Shown: positions 50,322 to 58,871 of the stretch, in pieces | Layout: each line of letters opens with the position of its first letter | How positions within the stretch are numbered: position 1 is the stretch's first letter | Source: Streptomonospora alba | GTDB taxonomy: Bacteria; Actinomycetota; Actinomycetes; Streptosporangiales; Streptosporangiaceae | Length of the DNA: 64,000 bases | Direction: 5' to 3' | Assembly: GCF_000826685.1 (NCBI RefSeq) | Contig: NZ_JROO01000010.1 | Location: forward strand, 1 to 64,000 | Made by a program: the position numbers and the translations under genes | The notes under the pieces: model-generated | What the model saw: the letters and a program-made list of their open reading frames with translations, nothing else | What the model was told of the DNA's origin: nothing | The model's database searches: none

Positions 50322-50357
50322 TTGCAAAGTGCCCGCTGGCATCGCAGTATATATGTA
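50322..50357 (+). promoter_or_regulatory. promoter giving a possibly leaderless ABC transcript
   Basis: TTGCAA (50322-50327), 17-bp spacer, CAGTAT (50345-50350), then the ATG at 50357, where transcription would be expected to start. No ribosome site lies upstream. The palindromic TTGCAA is part of ACTT-GCA-AAGT, a possible TetR half-site. Confidence 0.5.
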
Positions 50358-51142
50358 TGGCGAAAACAGGGCAGGTCGGCAGGGACGGGGCCGGACTCCG
50401 CTTTCGCGGCGTCGTCAAGAGCTTCGGGGGGCAGACCGCACTCGCTGGCGCCTCGTTCGAGTGCCCCGCCGGTGTCGTCACCGCCCTGATCGGACCCAAC
50501 GGCGCCGGCAAATCCACGCTGTTTCGAGCGGCCGCCGGATCGGTCGACCTCGACGCCGGCGAGATCACGGTACGCGGCCATCCGGCGGGAACGCGGGAAG
50601 CGCAGCGGCGACTCTCGCTCATGCCCGAGCAGCCGGACCTCTACCCGGGTGTGTCCGTCTGGGAGCACGTCGTCTTCATAGCGCTGCTCTACAGGCTGTC
50701 CCAATGGCGCGAGCGGGCGGTCGAACTGCTTGAGCGATTCGGCCTCGCGGGTCGGCGGGATGCCCTGGCCCACGAGCTCTCCCAGGGGATGCGCAGGAGG
50801 CTGGCGCTGGTCATGGCGCTGGTGCGAGGTGCCGACGTGCTGCTGCTGGACGAGCCGTTCAACGGCTTGGACCCGCGCAGCGCGGCCGAACTGCGCTTGC
50901 TGGTCGGTGAGCTCGTGCAGGACGGGGCGAGCGTGCTCGTGGCGACCCACGTACTGGGAGACGTCGATCGCCTCGCGAAACGCACGATCGTGTTGCAAGA
51001 CGGCGATGTCATCGCCCACGGCACTCTCGCGGAGTTACGCGCGAGCGCCGGAGTGGGCGGGGAAGCGGATCTGGAGAGCACGTATCTCGCGTTGACGAGC
51101 GGGGTCCCGAACCCGCATCCGGCGGCTGCGCGGCCGCGGTGA
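50357..51142 (+). CDS. ABC transporter ATP-binding protein
   Basis: A 261-aa ATPase: Walker A IGPNGAGKST (about residues 45-54), signature LSQGMRRRLALV, Walker B VLLLDEPFNGLDP and switch His in VATHVLGDVD. It powers export by the adjacent membrane protein. The GTGA overlap at 51139-51142 couples the two. The long frame upstream of 50357 runs through the TetR gene and is not used. The lack of a ribosome site suggests a leaderless start. Confidence 0.9.
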   Translation: MAKTGQVGRDGAGLRFRGVVKSFGGQTALAGASFECPAGVVTALIGPNGAGKSTLFRAAAGSVDLDAGEITVRGHPAGTREAQRRLSLMPEQPDLYPGVSVWEHVVFIALLYRLSQWRERAVELLERFGLAGRRDALAHELSQGMRRRLALVMALVRGADVLLLDEPFNGLDPRSAAELRLLVGELVQDGASVLVATHVLGDVDRLAKRTIVLQDGDVIAHGTLAELRASAGVGGEADLESTYLALTSGVPNPHPAAARPR

Positions 51143-52608
51143 CACCGGTCTCTCCCGCCTTCGCGCGGGCGTATCTGGGAACCCGCCGTTGGCGGCGCCG
51201 CGTCCTGCACCTGCGGCGGCGCCCCTGGGCACTGCTCGCTTTGCTGCTGGCTCTGGGATCCAGCGCCACGGCGCAGTACTTCCTGCTGCGCGGCACTGCC
51301 GGGACTTCCCTCCCGCCGGCGGTCGTCGACTCCGTCGCGTTGCTGGCGCCCTTCCTCCTGCCGGTCGCGGGCTTCGCGGCCACCTTCCGCTCGCCCCTTC
51401 GGCTGGCGAGCCCCGACGTGTCGTGGCTGCTCACCGCGCCGGGGGGTCGCCGGGTTCTACTCGCCCGGTACCTGTTCGGCTTCCCGTCGCTGCTGGCGGT
51501 CCTCGGTGGGGCAGGCGCGGCGGCATCGCGCATGCTGACCTCCGAGGCAGTCGCGCCGGCATGGAAACTCGCCGTCGTCTTGGGGGCCGCCGCCATCATG
51601 CTGCGGCTGGCGGCCCTGCTGTGCCACCTGCTTGCGCTCCGGGCACGCCGCGTCGCCCGCGCGGTCTCCTTCGCCGCGGCCGGTGTGCTGCTGCTCACGG
51701 CGTTCGGCGGAGAGCCCGTCGCCGGTCTGCGAGGCGAGCCGCTGATCCGGCGCTGGGCGCTGGTGGCGACCGACCCGCAAGCCGTGGCCGCGTCCTGGGT
51801 GCTCATCCCGGCCTTGACCGCGGGGGCACTGGGTTGCCTCACGCTGTACGTGGCGCGCGGCTACGTCGAAGCCGCCGACGATCGGGCGCGGCAGAACGCC
51901 GAGCTTCGGGAGACCATGCGCCGAGACTCCACGGGGATGGAATCGGGGACGCAATGGTTCCACAGCGGCTTCGCCTCCTTGCCCGGCCCCGACCGGTGGA
52001 CCGGTGAGGCGGCGCTGCTGTTTCGCGGCCTCGCCCAGCAGCGCCGCATGCTGTTCGCCGTGGGCCTCGAGTTCATCGTGGAGTTCCTCGCCACGATCGC
52101 CCTGCTGGCGCTCGCCCACCACCTGGCCTGGATCCCGCTGGCCTTCGTACTCACGGCCGCGATCGCGACCAGCCCGTTCACCGGAATCGCGATGGAACTC
52201 GGCCATAACCACGCCTGGGTCGCGCCGCTGCGGCCGTTGCGAGCGCTGCTTGCCGCCACCGCCGTACCTGCTGTGACCATCGCACTCTCCGCGGAGCTGC
52301 TGTGGCTGACCCTCGGCATCGGCGGTGTGCTCACCGCGGGTGTCTGGCTGGCCGGGGCGGCGGTGCTCCCGCTCGTCGTCGTCGTCATCCTGCTGGGCGG
52401 CGCGCTCGGTCTCGCACTCGGTGGGGCGGGCCTCCTGCGGATTCCACTCGCGTTCGGCTTCGCGGCCGCGGGAGTCGCCCCGCTCGGCGCTCTGCTCGTC
52501 ATGCCGGGGCCGCTCGGCCTCGCGGGCGCTGCTTCGCTGCTGCTCGGTCTCGGTGCCGTCGCCGCATCCGTCGCACGTCGGAGACTGTGGCCGGGCCGCC
52601 TGGCGTGA
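51139..52608 (+). CDS. ABC exporter permease
   Basis: A 489-aa membrane protein with about ten hydrophobic segments in two halves split by a polar stretch (ARGYVEAADDRARQNAELRETMRRDSTGM, about residues 238-266, written here as the region's content). The basic N-terminus (YLGTRRWRRRVLHLRRRP) is typical of ABC-2-like or putative ABC exporter subunits in actinobacteria. Substrate unknown; the TetR partner suggests a toxic compound, antibiotic or lipid. GTG overlaps the ATPase stop. Confidence 0.8.
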   Translation: MTPVSPAFARAYLGTRRWRRRVLHLRRRPWALLALLLALGSSATAQYFLLRGTAGTSLPPAVVDSVALLAPFLLPVAGFAATFRSPLRLASPDVSWLLTAPGGRRVLLARYLFGFPSLLAVLGGAGAAASRMLTSEAVAPAWKLAVVLGAAAIMLRLAALLCHLLALRARRVARAVSFAAAGVLLLTAFGGEPVAGLRGEPLIRRWALVATDPQAVAASWVLIPALTAGALGCLTLYVARGYVEAADDRARQNAELRETMRRDSTGMESGTQWFHSGFASLPGPDRWTGEAALLFRGLAQQRRMLFAVGLEFIVEFLATIALLALAHHLAWIPLAFVLTAAIATSPFTGIAMELGHNHAWVAPLRPLRALLAATAVPAVTIALSAELLWLTLGIGGVLTAGVWLAGAAVLPLVVVVILLGGALGLALGGAGLLRIPLAFGFAAAGVAPLGALLVMPGPLGLAGAASLLLGLGAVAASVARRRLWPGRLA

Positions 52609-52676
52609 GCGGGTGTTCATCGCGGCGCCGCGTCCCACCCCGCCGCCGGTCGGTGCGGTGGGAGGCGGCGCCGGGG

Positions 52677-53279
52677 TCAATCCACCGTCGCCGAGCCGGG
52701 CAGCGTGTACCAGGTGCGGTCCTGGTACACCAGGGGGAACCGTGACTCGTCTCCCGTGCGGACGTGCAGGACGGCGGCGACGATCAGGGTGGAGCCGCCC
52801 GCGGGGACGCGTTCGGCGATCCGGGCGCGCAGCCACACGTCCGCGTCGCACAGCAGCGGCTCCCCGGTGGGCAGGCGGCGCCATGCGGCGGTGTCGGCGA
52901 ACCTGTCGATCCCGCTGGTGGCGAAGCGCCGCGCCGCCTCCACCTGCCCGGCGGCGAGCAGGTGGACGACCACGGTCTCGGCGGCGGTGATCCGGGGCGT
53001 GGTCGAGGACCGGCCCGAGAGCGAGAACGCCAGCAGCGGCGGTTCCGCCGACACCGGTATCACCGAGGTCGCGGTCAACCCCACCGGGCCCTCGCCGTCG
53101 TCGGCGGTGACGACCGCGACGCCCGCGGGATGGTGCCGGAACGCGGCTTTGAATCCTTCCGGGCACGCGGGGTCGCGGACGCGGCCGCCGGGGGAGGGGG
53201 CGGGCGCCGCCGTGGCGCCTGCTCGGGTGTTGTCGGAGTGCATGTCCTGATCTGCCGCTTCGGCGTCGCAGTAGGGCAT
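52677..53279 (-). CDS. flavin reductase, partner of a two-component monooxygenase
   Basis: A 200-aa flavin reductase-like FMN-binding protein: FKAAFRHHPAGVAVVTADDG, PVGLTATSVIPVSAEPPLLAFSLS and RFATSGIDRFADTA. It reduces FMN or FAD with NAD(P)H and hands it to an oxygenase (HsaB, HpaC or NphA2-like). It starts 6 bp after the oxygenase stop and is the last gene of a three-gene operon. The ATG at 53279 is uncertain; an ATG at 53243 would remove a 12-residue extension. Confidence 0.88.
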   Translation of the reverse strand: MPYCDAEAADQDMHSDNTRAGATAAPAPSPGGRVRDPACPEGFKAAFRHHPAGVAVVTADDGEGPVGLTATSVIPVSAEPPLLAFSLSGRSSTTPRITAAETVVVHLLAAGQVEAARRFATSGIDRFADTAAWRRLPTGEPLLCDADVWLRARIAERVPAGGSTLIVAAVLHVRTGDESRFPLVYQDRTWYTLPGSATVD

Positions 53280-53285
53280 GGCCGC

Positions 53286-54488
53286 CTATTCGCCCGGTTC
53301 CTGCAGGGTCAGGAAAACCCATCGGCCTTCCGGGGCCATGCCGGCCAGCCATTTGCCGCAGCTCTGCAGCACGACAGGGCCCGACGTGATGTGCTGGGTC
53401 CCGGTGTTGAGGTCGCGGAAGAAGCGCTGCAGCGGACCGCGCCGGATGAGCGCCGTCGCCGCCCACCTCTGCACGGTCTGGCCGACGGCGTGCACCGACC
53501 ATGTGGTGTGGTTCAGCATCAACCGGGTCAGGGTCTCCTGCTCGGTGGTGAGCAGGTCGCCGCGGTCCAGCGTCGCCTCGTTGGCGGCCCAGATCTCCAT
53601 GGCCCAGGCGCGCGCCGCGCGCAGCCGGGCTTCGGCTTCGGCGTACTCGGCGCGGAACCGGTCGGTGTCCACAGCGGCGCCGGGAGATCCCGACTTCGCG
53701 GCGGCGTAGGCCTTGAGCTCGTCGAGCAGCCGGCGCCCGACACCCAGAGCCCAGCCGGTGTGGCAGACGCCCGACATGTTCGCCAGTCCCATCCGGTAGA
53801 TCGCGCCGCCGTGGTGGGTGGTGGTCGTGGCCGCCTCGTGGACGCGGGTTTCCGGCACGAACACGTCGTCGAGGGTGTAGTCGATGCTGTGCGTGCCCGA
53901 CAGCCCCATGACGTCCCAGTTGTCGATCAGAGTCGCCTGCTCCTTGGGCAGGGTGAAGACCAGGACCCGGCCCGTCTCCTCGCACAGCGCCGCGGTGTGG
54001 ATGTGGGTGGCCACGTTGACGCCGGAGGCGAACTGCCAGCGGCCGCTCACGCGGTACCCGCCCTCCGTGCGCACGGCGGTGCCCGGCTTGGTTCCCTGCC
54101 CCGCCATGATGGCGTGGCGCCCGCCGGGGACGTCGGGGTACAGCTCGGCGACGGCCTCGGGGCCGAGGTAGGCGGCCGTGGTGCCGGCCACCATCTGCAG
54201 CGCCATGTAGCTCCAGCCGGCGGAGGCGTCGGCGTAGGCGATGCGCGCGATGGTGTCGACGACCTGGCGGGGCGAGAACTCGTAGCCGCCCAGCTCTGCG
54301 GGGATGCCCACCTTGAGTGCGCCGGTGGACAGCAGCGCCCCGACGGCCTCGTCGGTGAGGCGGCCCAGCCGCTCGCCTTCGTCGGCGGTGCCGTCGAGGA
54401 CGGGGTGGATCTCCTCCAAGCGCCCCATCAGCGGCTCGTACTCGTCGCTTACGTGGATACCCCGCTTCGGGGCGAGGGCGGTGGTCAT
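53286..54488 (-). CDS. flavin-dependent monooxygenase, acyl-CoA dehydrogenase fold
   Basis: A 400-aa protein of the acyl-CoA dehydrogenase superfamily with the C-terminal type-2 domain (HsaA/DszC group): GVNVATHIHTAALCEETG, TLIDNWDVMGLSGTHSIDYTL and VFVPETRVHEA. These proteins use reduced flavin and O2 to hydroxylate phenols or other aromatics, not to dehydrogenate acyl-CoA. With the flavin reductase 6 bp downstream it forms a two-component monooxygenase. The alpha/beta hydrolase is upstream in the same operon, controlled by a divergent AraC protein. Confidence 0.88.
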   Translation of the reverse strand: MTTALAPKRGIHVSDEYEPLMGRLEEIHPVLDGTADEGERLGRLTDEAVGALLSTGALKVGIPAELGGYEFSPRQVVDTIARIAYADASAGWSYMALQMVAGTTAAYLGPEAVAELYPDVPGGRHAIMAGQGTKPGTAVRTEGGYRVSGRWQFASGVNVATHIHTAALCEETGRVLVFTLPKEQATLIDNWDVMGLSGTHSIDYTLDDVFVPETRVHEAATTTTHHGGAIYRMGLANMSGVCHTGWALGVGRRLLDELKAYAAAKSGSPGAAVDTDRFRAEYAEAEARLRAARAWAMEIWAANEATLDRGDLLTTEQETLTRLMLNHTTWSVHAVGQTVQRWAATALIRRGPLQRFFRDLNTGTQHITSGPVVLQSCGKWLAGMAPEGRWVFLTLQEPGE

Positions 54489-54494
54489 GGCGGA

Positions 54495-55511
54495 TCAGCT
54501 CCTGGTCGGCGCGTGCTCGCGGGCGGTGATCCAGTCGAGGACGGGAGTGATCGTGCGGTCGGAGTTGGCTTCGAGAGTGAGGCCGTGGCCGTTGCCGGTG
54601 ATGCCGTGCTCGGGCAGGTGGAGCTGTTCGGCGCGGGCTCCGGCGGCGGCGAGGAACGACACGACCTCGGGGGCGAAGTCGGCGAAGTCCGAGGCGCCGC
54701 CGGTCACCACGGCGACCGGCACATCGGCCAGTGCGGGGATGCGCAGCCTCGCCGGGTCGGCGGCGCGCGCCTGCGCGGGTTCGGGGATCGGCGGATCGTA
54801 GGTGACCGGTGCGGCGGTCAGCCCCCAGGAGAGCGTGCCCATGCCGGGGATCTCGGCGAAGGCGGGGCCGATCGGCTCCACCGCCGCGATCGCCACTACG
54901 CGGCCGGGACGCGCGTCGGCGGCCAGCCAGCCCACGGGGCCTCCGGCCGAGTGGGTCACCACGACGGCAGGACCGGTGATGTCGAGCAGGCGGCCGAGCC
55001 GTTCGGCGTCCAGGCGCTGGGACTCGGCGAAGTCGGCGGGGAGCGGCCCCATCGGCGCCACCAGCTGGTCGACGAGCACCGAGTCGACACCGCCGTAGCT
55101 CCACTGCGTCTGTTGTGCGGCGGCGGTGTCGGGGAAGAAGATGCCCTGGGCCGCCTCGTAGGGGAACTGGGCTGCCATGGGGCCGATGACGTCGGGGTGG
55201 TAGGGGGAGCGGCCGTGGCCGCACCGGTCGACGATGTAGACGGCGAAGCCGGCGTCGACGAAGCGGGCGGCCCAGCCGGGGCGGCCGTCGGGGGTGCCCG
55301 TCCAGTCGGTCCCCTGGCCTCCGCCGCCGTGGACGAGGATGAGCGGGTCGGGGCGGGCGCCGTGGGCGGGAGCCTCCCAGTAGACGAACATGGGCGCGCG
55401 CTGGCAGGTTCCGTGGGCGGTGCGGACGCGGTCTCCGGGGATCCAGAACTGCCCGCGGCGCACCGCGGGTCGGGGGGCGGCCGCTATGTGGGGTGCACTC
55501 GGCGAGGTCAT
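54495..55511 (-). CDS. alpha/beta hydrolase
   Basis: A 338-aa hydrolase: oxyanion region ILVHGGGGQGTDWTGTP, nucleophile Ser in VVTHSAGGPVGWLA (about residue 190) and a C-terminal His in NGHGLTLEANSD. Resembles secreted-type esterases and lactonases, but no signal peptide is seen from the ATG at 55511, which follows GGGGGA. The first gene of the monooxygenase operon, so it probably hydrolyses an ester or lactone before or after ring hydroxylation. Confidence 0.85.
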   Translation of the reverse strand: MTSPSAPHIAAAPRPAVRRGQFWIPGDRVRTAHGTCQRAPMFVYWEAPAHGARPDPLILVHGGGGQGTDWTGTPDGRPGWAARFVDAGFAVYIVDRCGHGRSPYHPDVIGPMAAQFPYEAAQGIFFPDTAAAQQTQWSYGGVDSVLVDQLVAPMGPLPADFAESQRLDAERLGRLLDITGPAVVVTHSAGGPVGWLAADARPGRVVAIAAVEPIGPAFAEIPGMGTLSWGLTAAPVTYDPPIPEPAQARAADPARLRIPALADVPVAVVTGGASDFADFAPEVVSFLAAAGARAEQLHLPEHGITGNGHGLTLEANSDRTITPVLDWITAREHAPTRS

Positions 55512-55638
55512 GGTTCCCCCTGGTGGTCCGGTGAACGGGGCCGACGGGGCTGCGCCGCGGTGCGCCATGCGCGTTTCCGCGGGGTGAGATCCACCGTAGG
55601 CCGCCTTCTCCGGTGCCGATAGGAAATGCGTGCACCCC

Positions 55639-55690
55639 GATGTCGGATGCGCGCAGAATCCATTTGACTCGCACCGTGATGTCCAATGCG
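55639..55690. promoter_or_regulatory. direct repeats, candidate AraC-type sites
   Basis: GATGTCGGATGCG (55639-55651) and GATGTCCAATGCG (55678-55690) match at 11 of 13 bases, 39 bp apart. Direct repeats upstream of a target operon are the usual layout for AraC activators. They lie about 130-180 bp upstream of the hydrolase start. Confidence 0.5.
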
Positions 55691-55811
55691 GGGCCGATGG
55701 TGTTCGGGTGGCCGAAGTCGCGGAATGGGCGCACGGGGCCGAAGCGCCGCCCTGGATTCCGCCCGTGCGTTTCGCGCCTCTCGGCGGGGTCCTCCTGCCG
55801 TGTTGTTGTTA

Positions 55812-55823
55812 TGATGCGCATCA
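55812..55823. promoter_or_regulatory. 12-bp palindrome upstream of the AraC gene
   Basis: TGATGCGCATCA, perfect, 71 bp upstream of the AraC GTG start. It shares GATGCG with the direct repeats at 55639-55690, so it may be an autoregulatory site. Confidence 0.4.
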
Positions 55824-55894
55824 CATCGACCCGGAGGCGCCGACACCTCCGGCAGGCTCCGCGGCAGGTCCGAACGGTACGGGAGACGAGGACG

Positions 55895-56884
55895 GTGGCG
55901 CTGATAGACGGACTCGAGTCCTCCGGGCTCATCGCCGACGACCTGCCCCCGCCCGTCGCGTTCGGTTCGTGGAAGGACGCGGTCGCCCGCAGCGTGCTGC
56001 AATTCGAATTCGATTGCGACCGGCCGGGAAGGTTCTCGGGCGCGCTCAGCGACCGGTCGCTGGCCGGTGTCGGATTCATCGACATGGAATGCGGGCGGCA
56101 CGCCGCCTACCGCGGGCCGGAATCGATTTCCGCCGGCGACACCGGTTACTACATTCTCACCCTTCAGCTCGCCGGACGCTTAGAGCTCACCCAGCACGAC
56201 CGCACGGCCGTACTCGCCCCGGGCTCCTTCGCGCTCTACGACTCGGCGCAGCCCACCAGGGTTGTATCCAGCGACGACTACAAGTCGACGTGCATCAAGT
56301 TCCCCTATGAGCGCATCGGCGTCGGTCAGGACGCGCTGTCGGAGATCACGGCGACGGCGTTCGAATGCCGCGCGGGGCTGCCCTCGGCGGCGTGGGCGAC
56401 GGTGCTGGGCCTCAACCGCGGACTGGAGTCCCTGGGCCCGAGCGGCCCGCTGGCCGTGCGCGGCATGATGGAGCTGGTGACCACCATGCTCGGCAACGAA
56501 CTGGGGCGGCCGCCGCCTGCCGTCGACCACCGCGCGGAGCTGCGTGCACGGATCAGCGAGTACATCGACGCCCACCTGAGCGATCCGCGGCTGAGCCCCC
56601 GGGTGATCGCCGCGGCGCACTACATCTCCGCGCGCAACCTGCACCAGCTCTTCGAAGAATCCGAGCACACGGTGGCCGGGTGCATCCGCGCCCGGCGGGT
56701 CGAGCGGTGCGGCCGCGATCTCGCCGACCCGCGCCAGGCCGAGGTGCCGGCGTCGGCCATCGCCCTCCGCTGGGGGTTCGCCGACGCCTCCCACTTCGGC
56801 CAGGTGTTCAAGCGCCACACCGGCCAGACCCCCGCCGAGTTCCGCCGCGCCGCCTACCGCAGCCGCCGGTTCGCGCCGGAGTGA
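55895..56884 (+). CDS. AraC-family activator (AraC_binding_2 type)
   Basis: A 329-aa regulator: N-terminal cupin-like ligand domain (about residues 30-190, GDTGYYILTLQLAGRLELTQ) and a C-terminal double HTH (LSPRVIAAAHYISARNLHQLFEE; ASAIALRWGFADASHFGQVFKRHTGQTPAEFR). The same architecture is found in NphR, which activates a two-component nitrophenol hydroxylase, matching the divergent monooxygenase operon here. GTG at 55895 has GGGAG upstream. The longer upstream frame is unlikely. Confidence 0.9.
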   Translation: MALIDGLESSGLIADDLPPPVAFGSWKDAVARSVLQFEFDCDRPGRFSGALSDRSLAGVGFIDMECGRHAAYRGPESISAGDTGYYILTLQLAGRLELTQHDRTAVLAPGSFALYDSAQPTRVVSSDDYKSTCIKFPYERIGVGQDALSEITATAFECRAGLPSAAWATVLGLNRGLESLGPSGPLAVRGMMELVTTMLGNELGRPPPAVDHRAELRARISEYIDAHLSDPRLSPRVIAAAHYISARNLHQLFEESEHTVAGCIRARRVERCGRDLADPRQAEVPASAIALRWGFADASHFGQVFKRHTGQTPAEFRRAAYRSRRFAPE

Positions 56885-56928
56885 CCGCACGCACGGCGAC
56901 CGCACCGGCGTCGGCGCCCGCCGGCGAG

Positions 56929-56952
56929 GGCGCCTGCACCCGTGCGGGCGCC
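56929..56952. terminator. terminator between convergent AraC and MetE-like genes
   Basis: GGCGCCTGCAC pairs with GTGCGGGCGCC (one T-G) around CC, 45 bp after the AraC stop and 21 bp after the MetE-like stop. Confidence 0.6.
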
Positions 56953-56972
56953 GGGCCCCGCGGCCCCGCGGT

Positions 56973-57992
56973 TCAGTGGCGCCGGCGCAGTTCGGCCGCG
57001 GCCGCGGTCAGAGAGCGGAGCTTGCCCAGCGCCGACGCGCGCGGCAGGTACTTCATGCCGCAGTCCGGTGCGAGCACGATCCGCTCCGGCTCCACGTACT
57101 CCAGAGCCCGTTCGGCGCGTTCGACCACCGTCTGCGGGGTCTCCACAGCCGGATCGGACAGGTCGAGCACGCCCAAGACGACGGTCTTGCCCGGCAGCCG
57201 CTGCAGAACGGCGCAGTCCAGGGCCGCCTGCGCGGTCTCGATCGAGACCTGGTCCACCGGGCAGTCGGCCAGCTCCGGCAGGAAGGAGTAGGCCTCCGGA
57301 CGCTCGTGGATGATCGCCGCGTAACCGAAGCAGATGTGCACCGCCGTCGTGCCCGGTGCACCGTGCAGCGCCCGCGTGAGCACCTCGATCCCGTACTCCT
57401 TGGCCGCCTCCGCCCGCGCCTGCAGGTAGGGCTCGTCCAGCTGCACGATGTCGGCGCCCGCGGCGAAGGCCTCGTGCACCTCCTCGTTGACCGCGGCGGC
57501 GTAGCCCATCGCCATGGCGCGGGTATCGGGGTAGTGGTCGTTCTGCGCCTGCTGGGACATCGTGAACGGGCCCGGGACGGTCACCTTGACCCTCCTGTCG
57601 GTCAGGCCGCGAAGCGCGGCCGCATCCTGGGCGGTGACGCCGGAGCTGCGCCGGATGGCCCCCGCGACACGGGGGACCGGGTTGGGTTCGCCGCTGCGGT
57701 CCAGAGCCGTACCGGGGTTGTCGATGTCCACGCCCTGCAGCACCGTCGCGAAGTGGTTGGAGTAGCTTTCGCGCCGCACCTCGCCGTCGGTGACGATGTC
57801 CAGTCCCGCCTCGTGCTGGTCGTGCACCGCGAGCACCGTCGCGTCCTGGAAGGCCTCCTCACGCAGCTCCTCGGCGACGCGCCACAGCTCGCGCGCCCGT
57901 ACCCGCGGAGGCAGGCGCCCTTTCAGCCTGTCCCTGTCGATCAGCCAGTTCGGCTGCGGATAGCTTCCGACCAGCGAGGTGGGAAAAAGCAC
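56973..57992 (-). CDS. core-MetE-like methyltransferase
   Basis: A 339-aa protein equal to only the C-terminal barrel of cobalamin-independent methionine synthase. Zn ligands appear intact: His and Cys in AVHICFGYAA, Glu in SIETAQ and Cys in APDCGMKYLP. The N-terminal half of full MetE (about 750 aa) is absent, so it cannot bind folate in the normal way. GTG at 57992 is 7 bp after AAGGAG; the longer frame to 58019 lacks this. Relatives called core-MetE may use other methyl donors, and epoxyalkane:CoM transferases share the fold. The context of aromatic catabolism suggests a substrate methyl- or thiol-transfer role. Function open. Confidence 0.82.
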   Translation of the reverse strand: MLFPTSLVGSYPQPNWLIDRDRLKGRLPPRVRARELWRVAEELREEAFQDATVLAVHDQHEAGLDIVTDGEVRRESYSNHFATVLQGVDIDNPGTALDRSGEPNPVPRVAGAIRRSSGVTAQDAAALRGLTDRRVKVTVPGPFTMSQQAQNDHYPDTRAMAMGYAAAVNEEVHEAFAAGADIVQLDEPYLQARAEAAKEYGIEVLTRALHGAPGTTAVHICFGYAAIIHERPEAYSFLPELADCPVDQVSIETAQAALDCAVLQRLPGKTVVLGVLDLSDPAVETPQTVVERAERALEYVEPERIVLAPDCGMKYLPRASALGKLRSLTAAAAELRRRH

Positions 57993-58116
57993 GGCGCTCT
58001 CCTTCGTCGACGGCTGCACAGCCCCGGCCGTGCGCCCAAGGCAGGCGCGTGCCCCCGCAACCGGGCACCTGCGAGCCTAGGCAGCCCCGCCGCACGCCAC
58101 AACGGTTGGCGGTGGG

Positions 58117-58761
58117 TCACCGCGGCGGTCGGGCGATCCGGCGCAGGAAGGTCCGGATGCGGTCGACGGCGTCGTCGTTGACGCGGTGCTCGGTGTCGTC
58201 GTAGACGTCGCAGGCCACGTGGGCACCCAGCCGGGACAGGCCCGAGGCCGTGGCGTGCACCCGGTGCAGGGGGACCCACGGGTCCTTCTCGGCCGAGGCC
58301 ATGAGTACCGGAAGTCCCACCAGGCCGGCGCCGCCGCCGTCCCACTCGCGCTCGTGCGGCCCCGTGTAGCCGCCGGTGTGCAGGATCGCTCCGGCCAGGG
58401 CGGGGCGTCGCGTGAGCAGGTATTCGGCGAGCAGGCAGGCCCCCTGGGAGAAGCCCAGAGCCACGAGGGGCGCCTGGGCGGCCGACAGTTCGGCCGTGTG
58501 CGCCTCGACGGTCTCCAGCGCTTGGCCCAGGCGCGGCTCGTTCTCGCGGGCGGGCTGCATGAACCCGCCGGGGTACCAGGTGTGGTCCGCGGCGTTGGGC
58601 AGCACCCACGCGGCGCCGTCCAGGCCGACGCGCCGGGCGAGGTCGCGCATGTACTCCGCGGACTGCCCGCGCCCGTGGGCCGCGTAGACGATCACACCGG
58701 CCTCGTCGACGGGGGCGCCGTGGTGGGACCGCGGAACCGCCAGATGCGGGTTGTCGCTCAT
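58117..58761 (-). CDS. alpha/beta hydrolase, MhqD/carboxylesterase-like
   Basis: A 214-aa phospholipase/carboxylesterase-family hydrolase: GVIVYAAHGRGQSAEYM, nucleophile Ser in LGFSQGACLLAEYL (about residue 104), Asp in ASAEKDPWVP and His in DTEHRVND. In Bacillus, mhqD lies with the hydroquinone dioxygenase genes mhqE and mhqO, as here, where the dioxygenase is 110 bp upstream on the same strand. It may hydrolyse a ring-fission acyl or lactone product. ATG at 58761 follows AAAGG. Confidence 0.85.
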   Translation of the reverse strand: MSDNPHLAVPRSHHGAPVDEAGVIVYAAHGRGQSAEYMRDLARRVGLDGAAWVLPNAADHTWYPGGFMQPARENEPRLGQALETVEAHTAELSAAQAPLVALGFSQGACLLAEYLLTRRPALAGAILHTGGYTGPHEREWDGGGAGLVGLPVLMASAEKDPWVPLHRVHATASGLSRLGAHVACDVYDDTEHRVNDDAVDRIRTFLRRIARPPR

Positions 58762-58871
58762 CGGCTGCCTTTCTGCGCGACGGTCGGGCCCCGGCCGCCG
58801 CGGCTCGGCGGCTCGGCGGCCGGGGCCCGCTCAGGCCGCGGAACGCGGTGGTCGTTGCGGGGCGGGTGCGG

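Larger units (their letters stand above)
55512..55894. other. 383-bp divergent promoter region
   Basis: Lies between the hydrolase/monooxygenase operon and the AraC gene. It contains a 13-bp direct repeat (55639-55651 and 55678-55690) and a perfect 12-bp palindrome (55812-55823). No gene is seen. Confidence 0.6.

Noticed and set aside
51457-56085. 1542-aa minus-strand open frame
   Set aside because: Very long but low-complexity Arg/Pro/Gly translation overlapping the ABC permease, flavin reductase, monooxygenase and hydrolase genes, all of which have family motifs.
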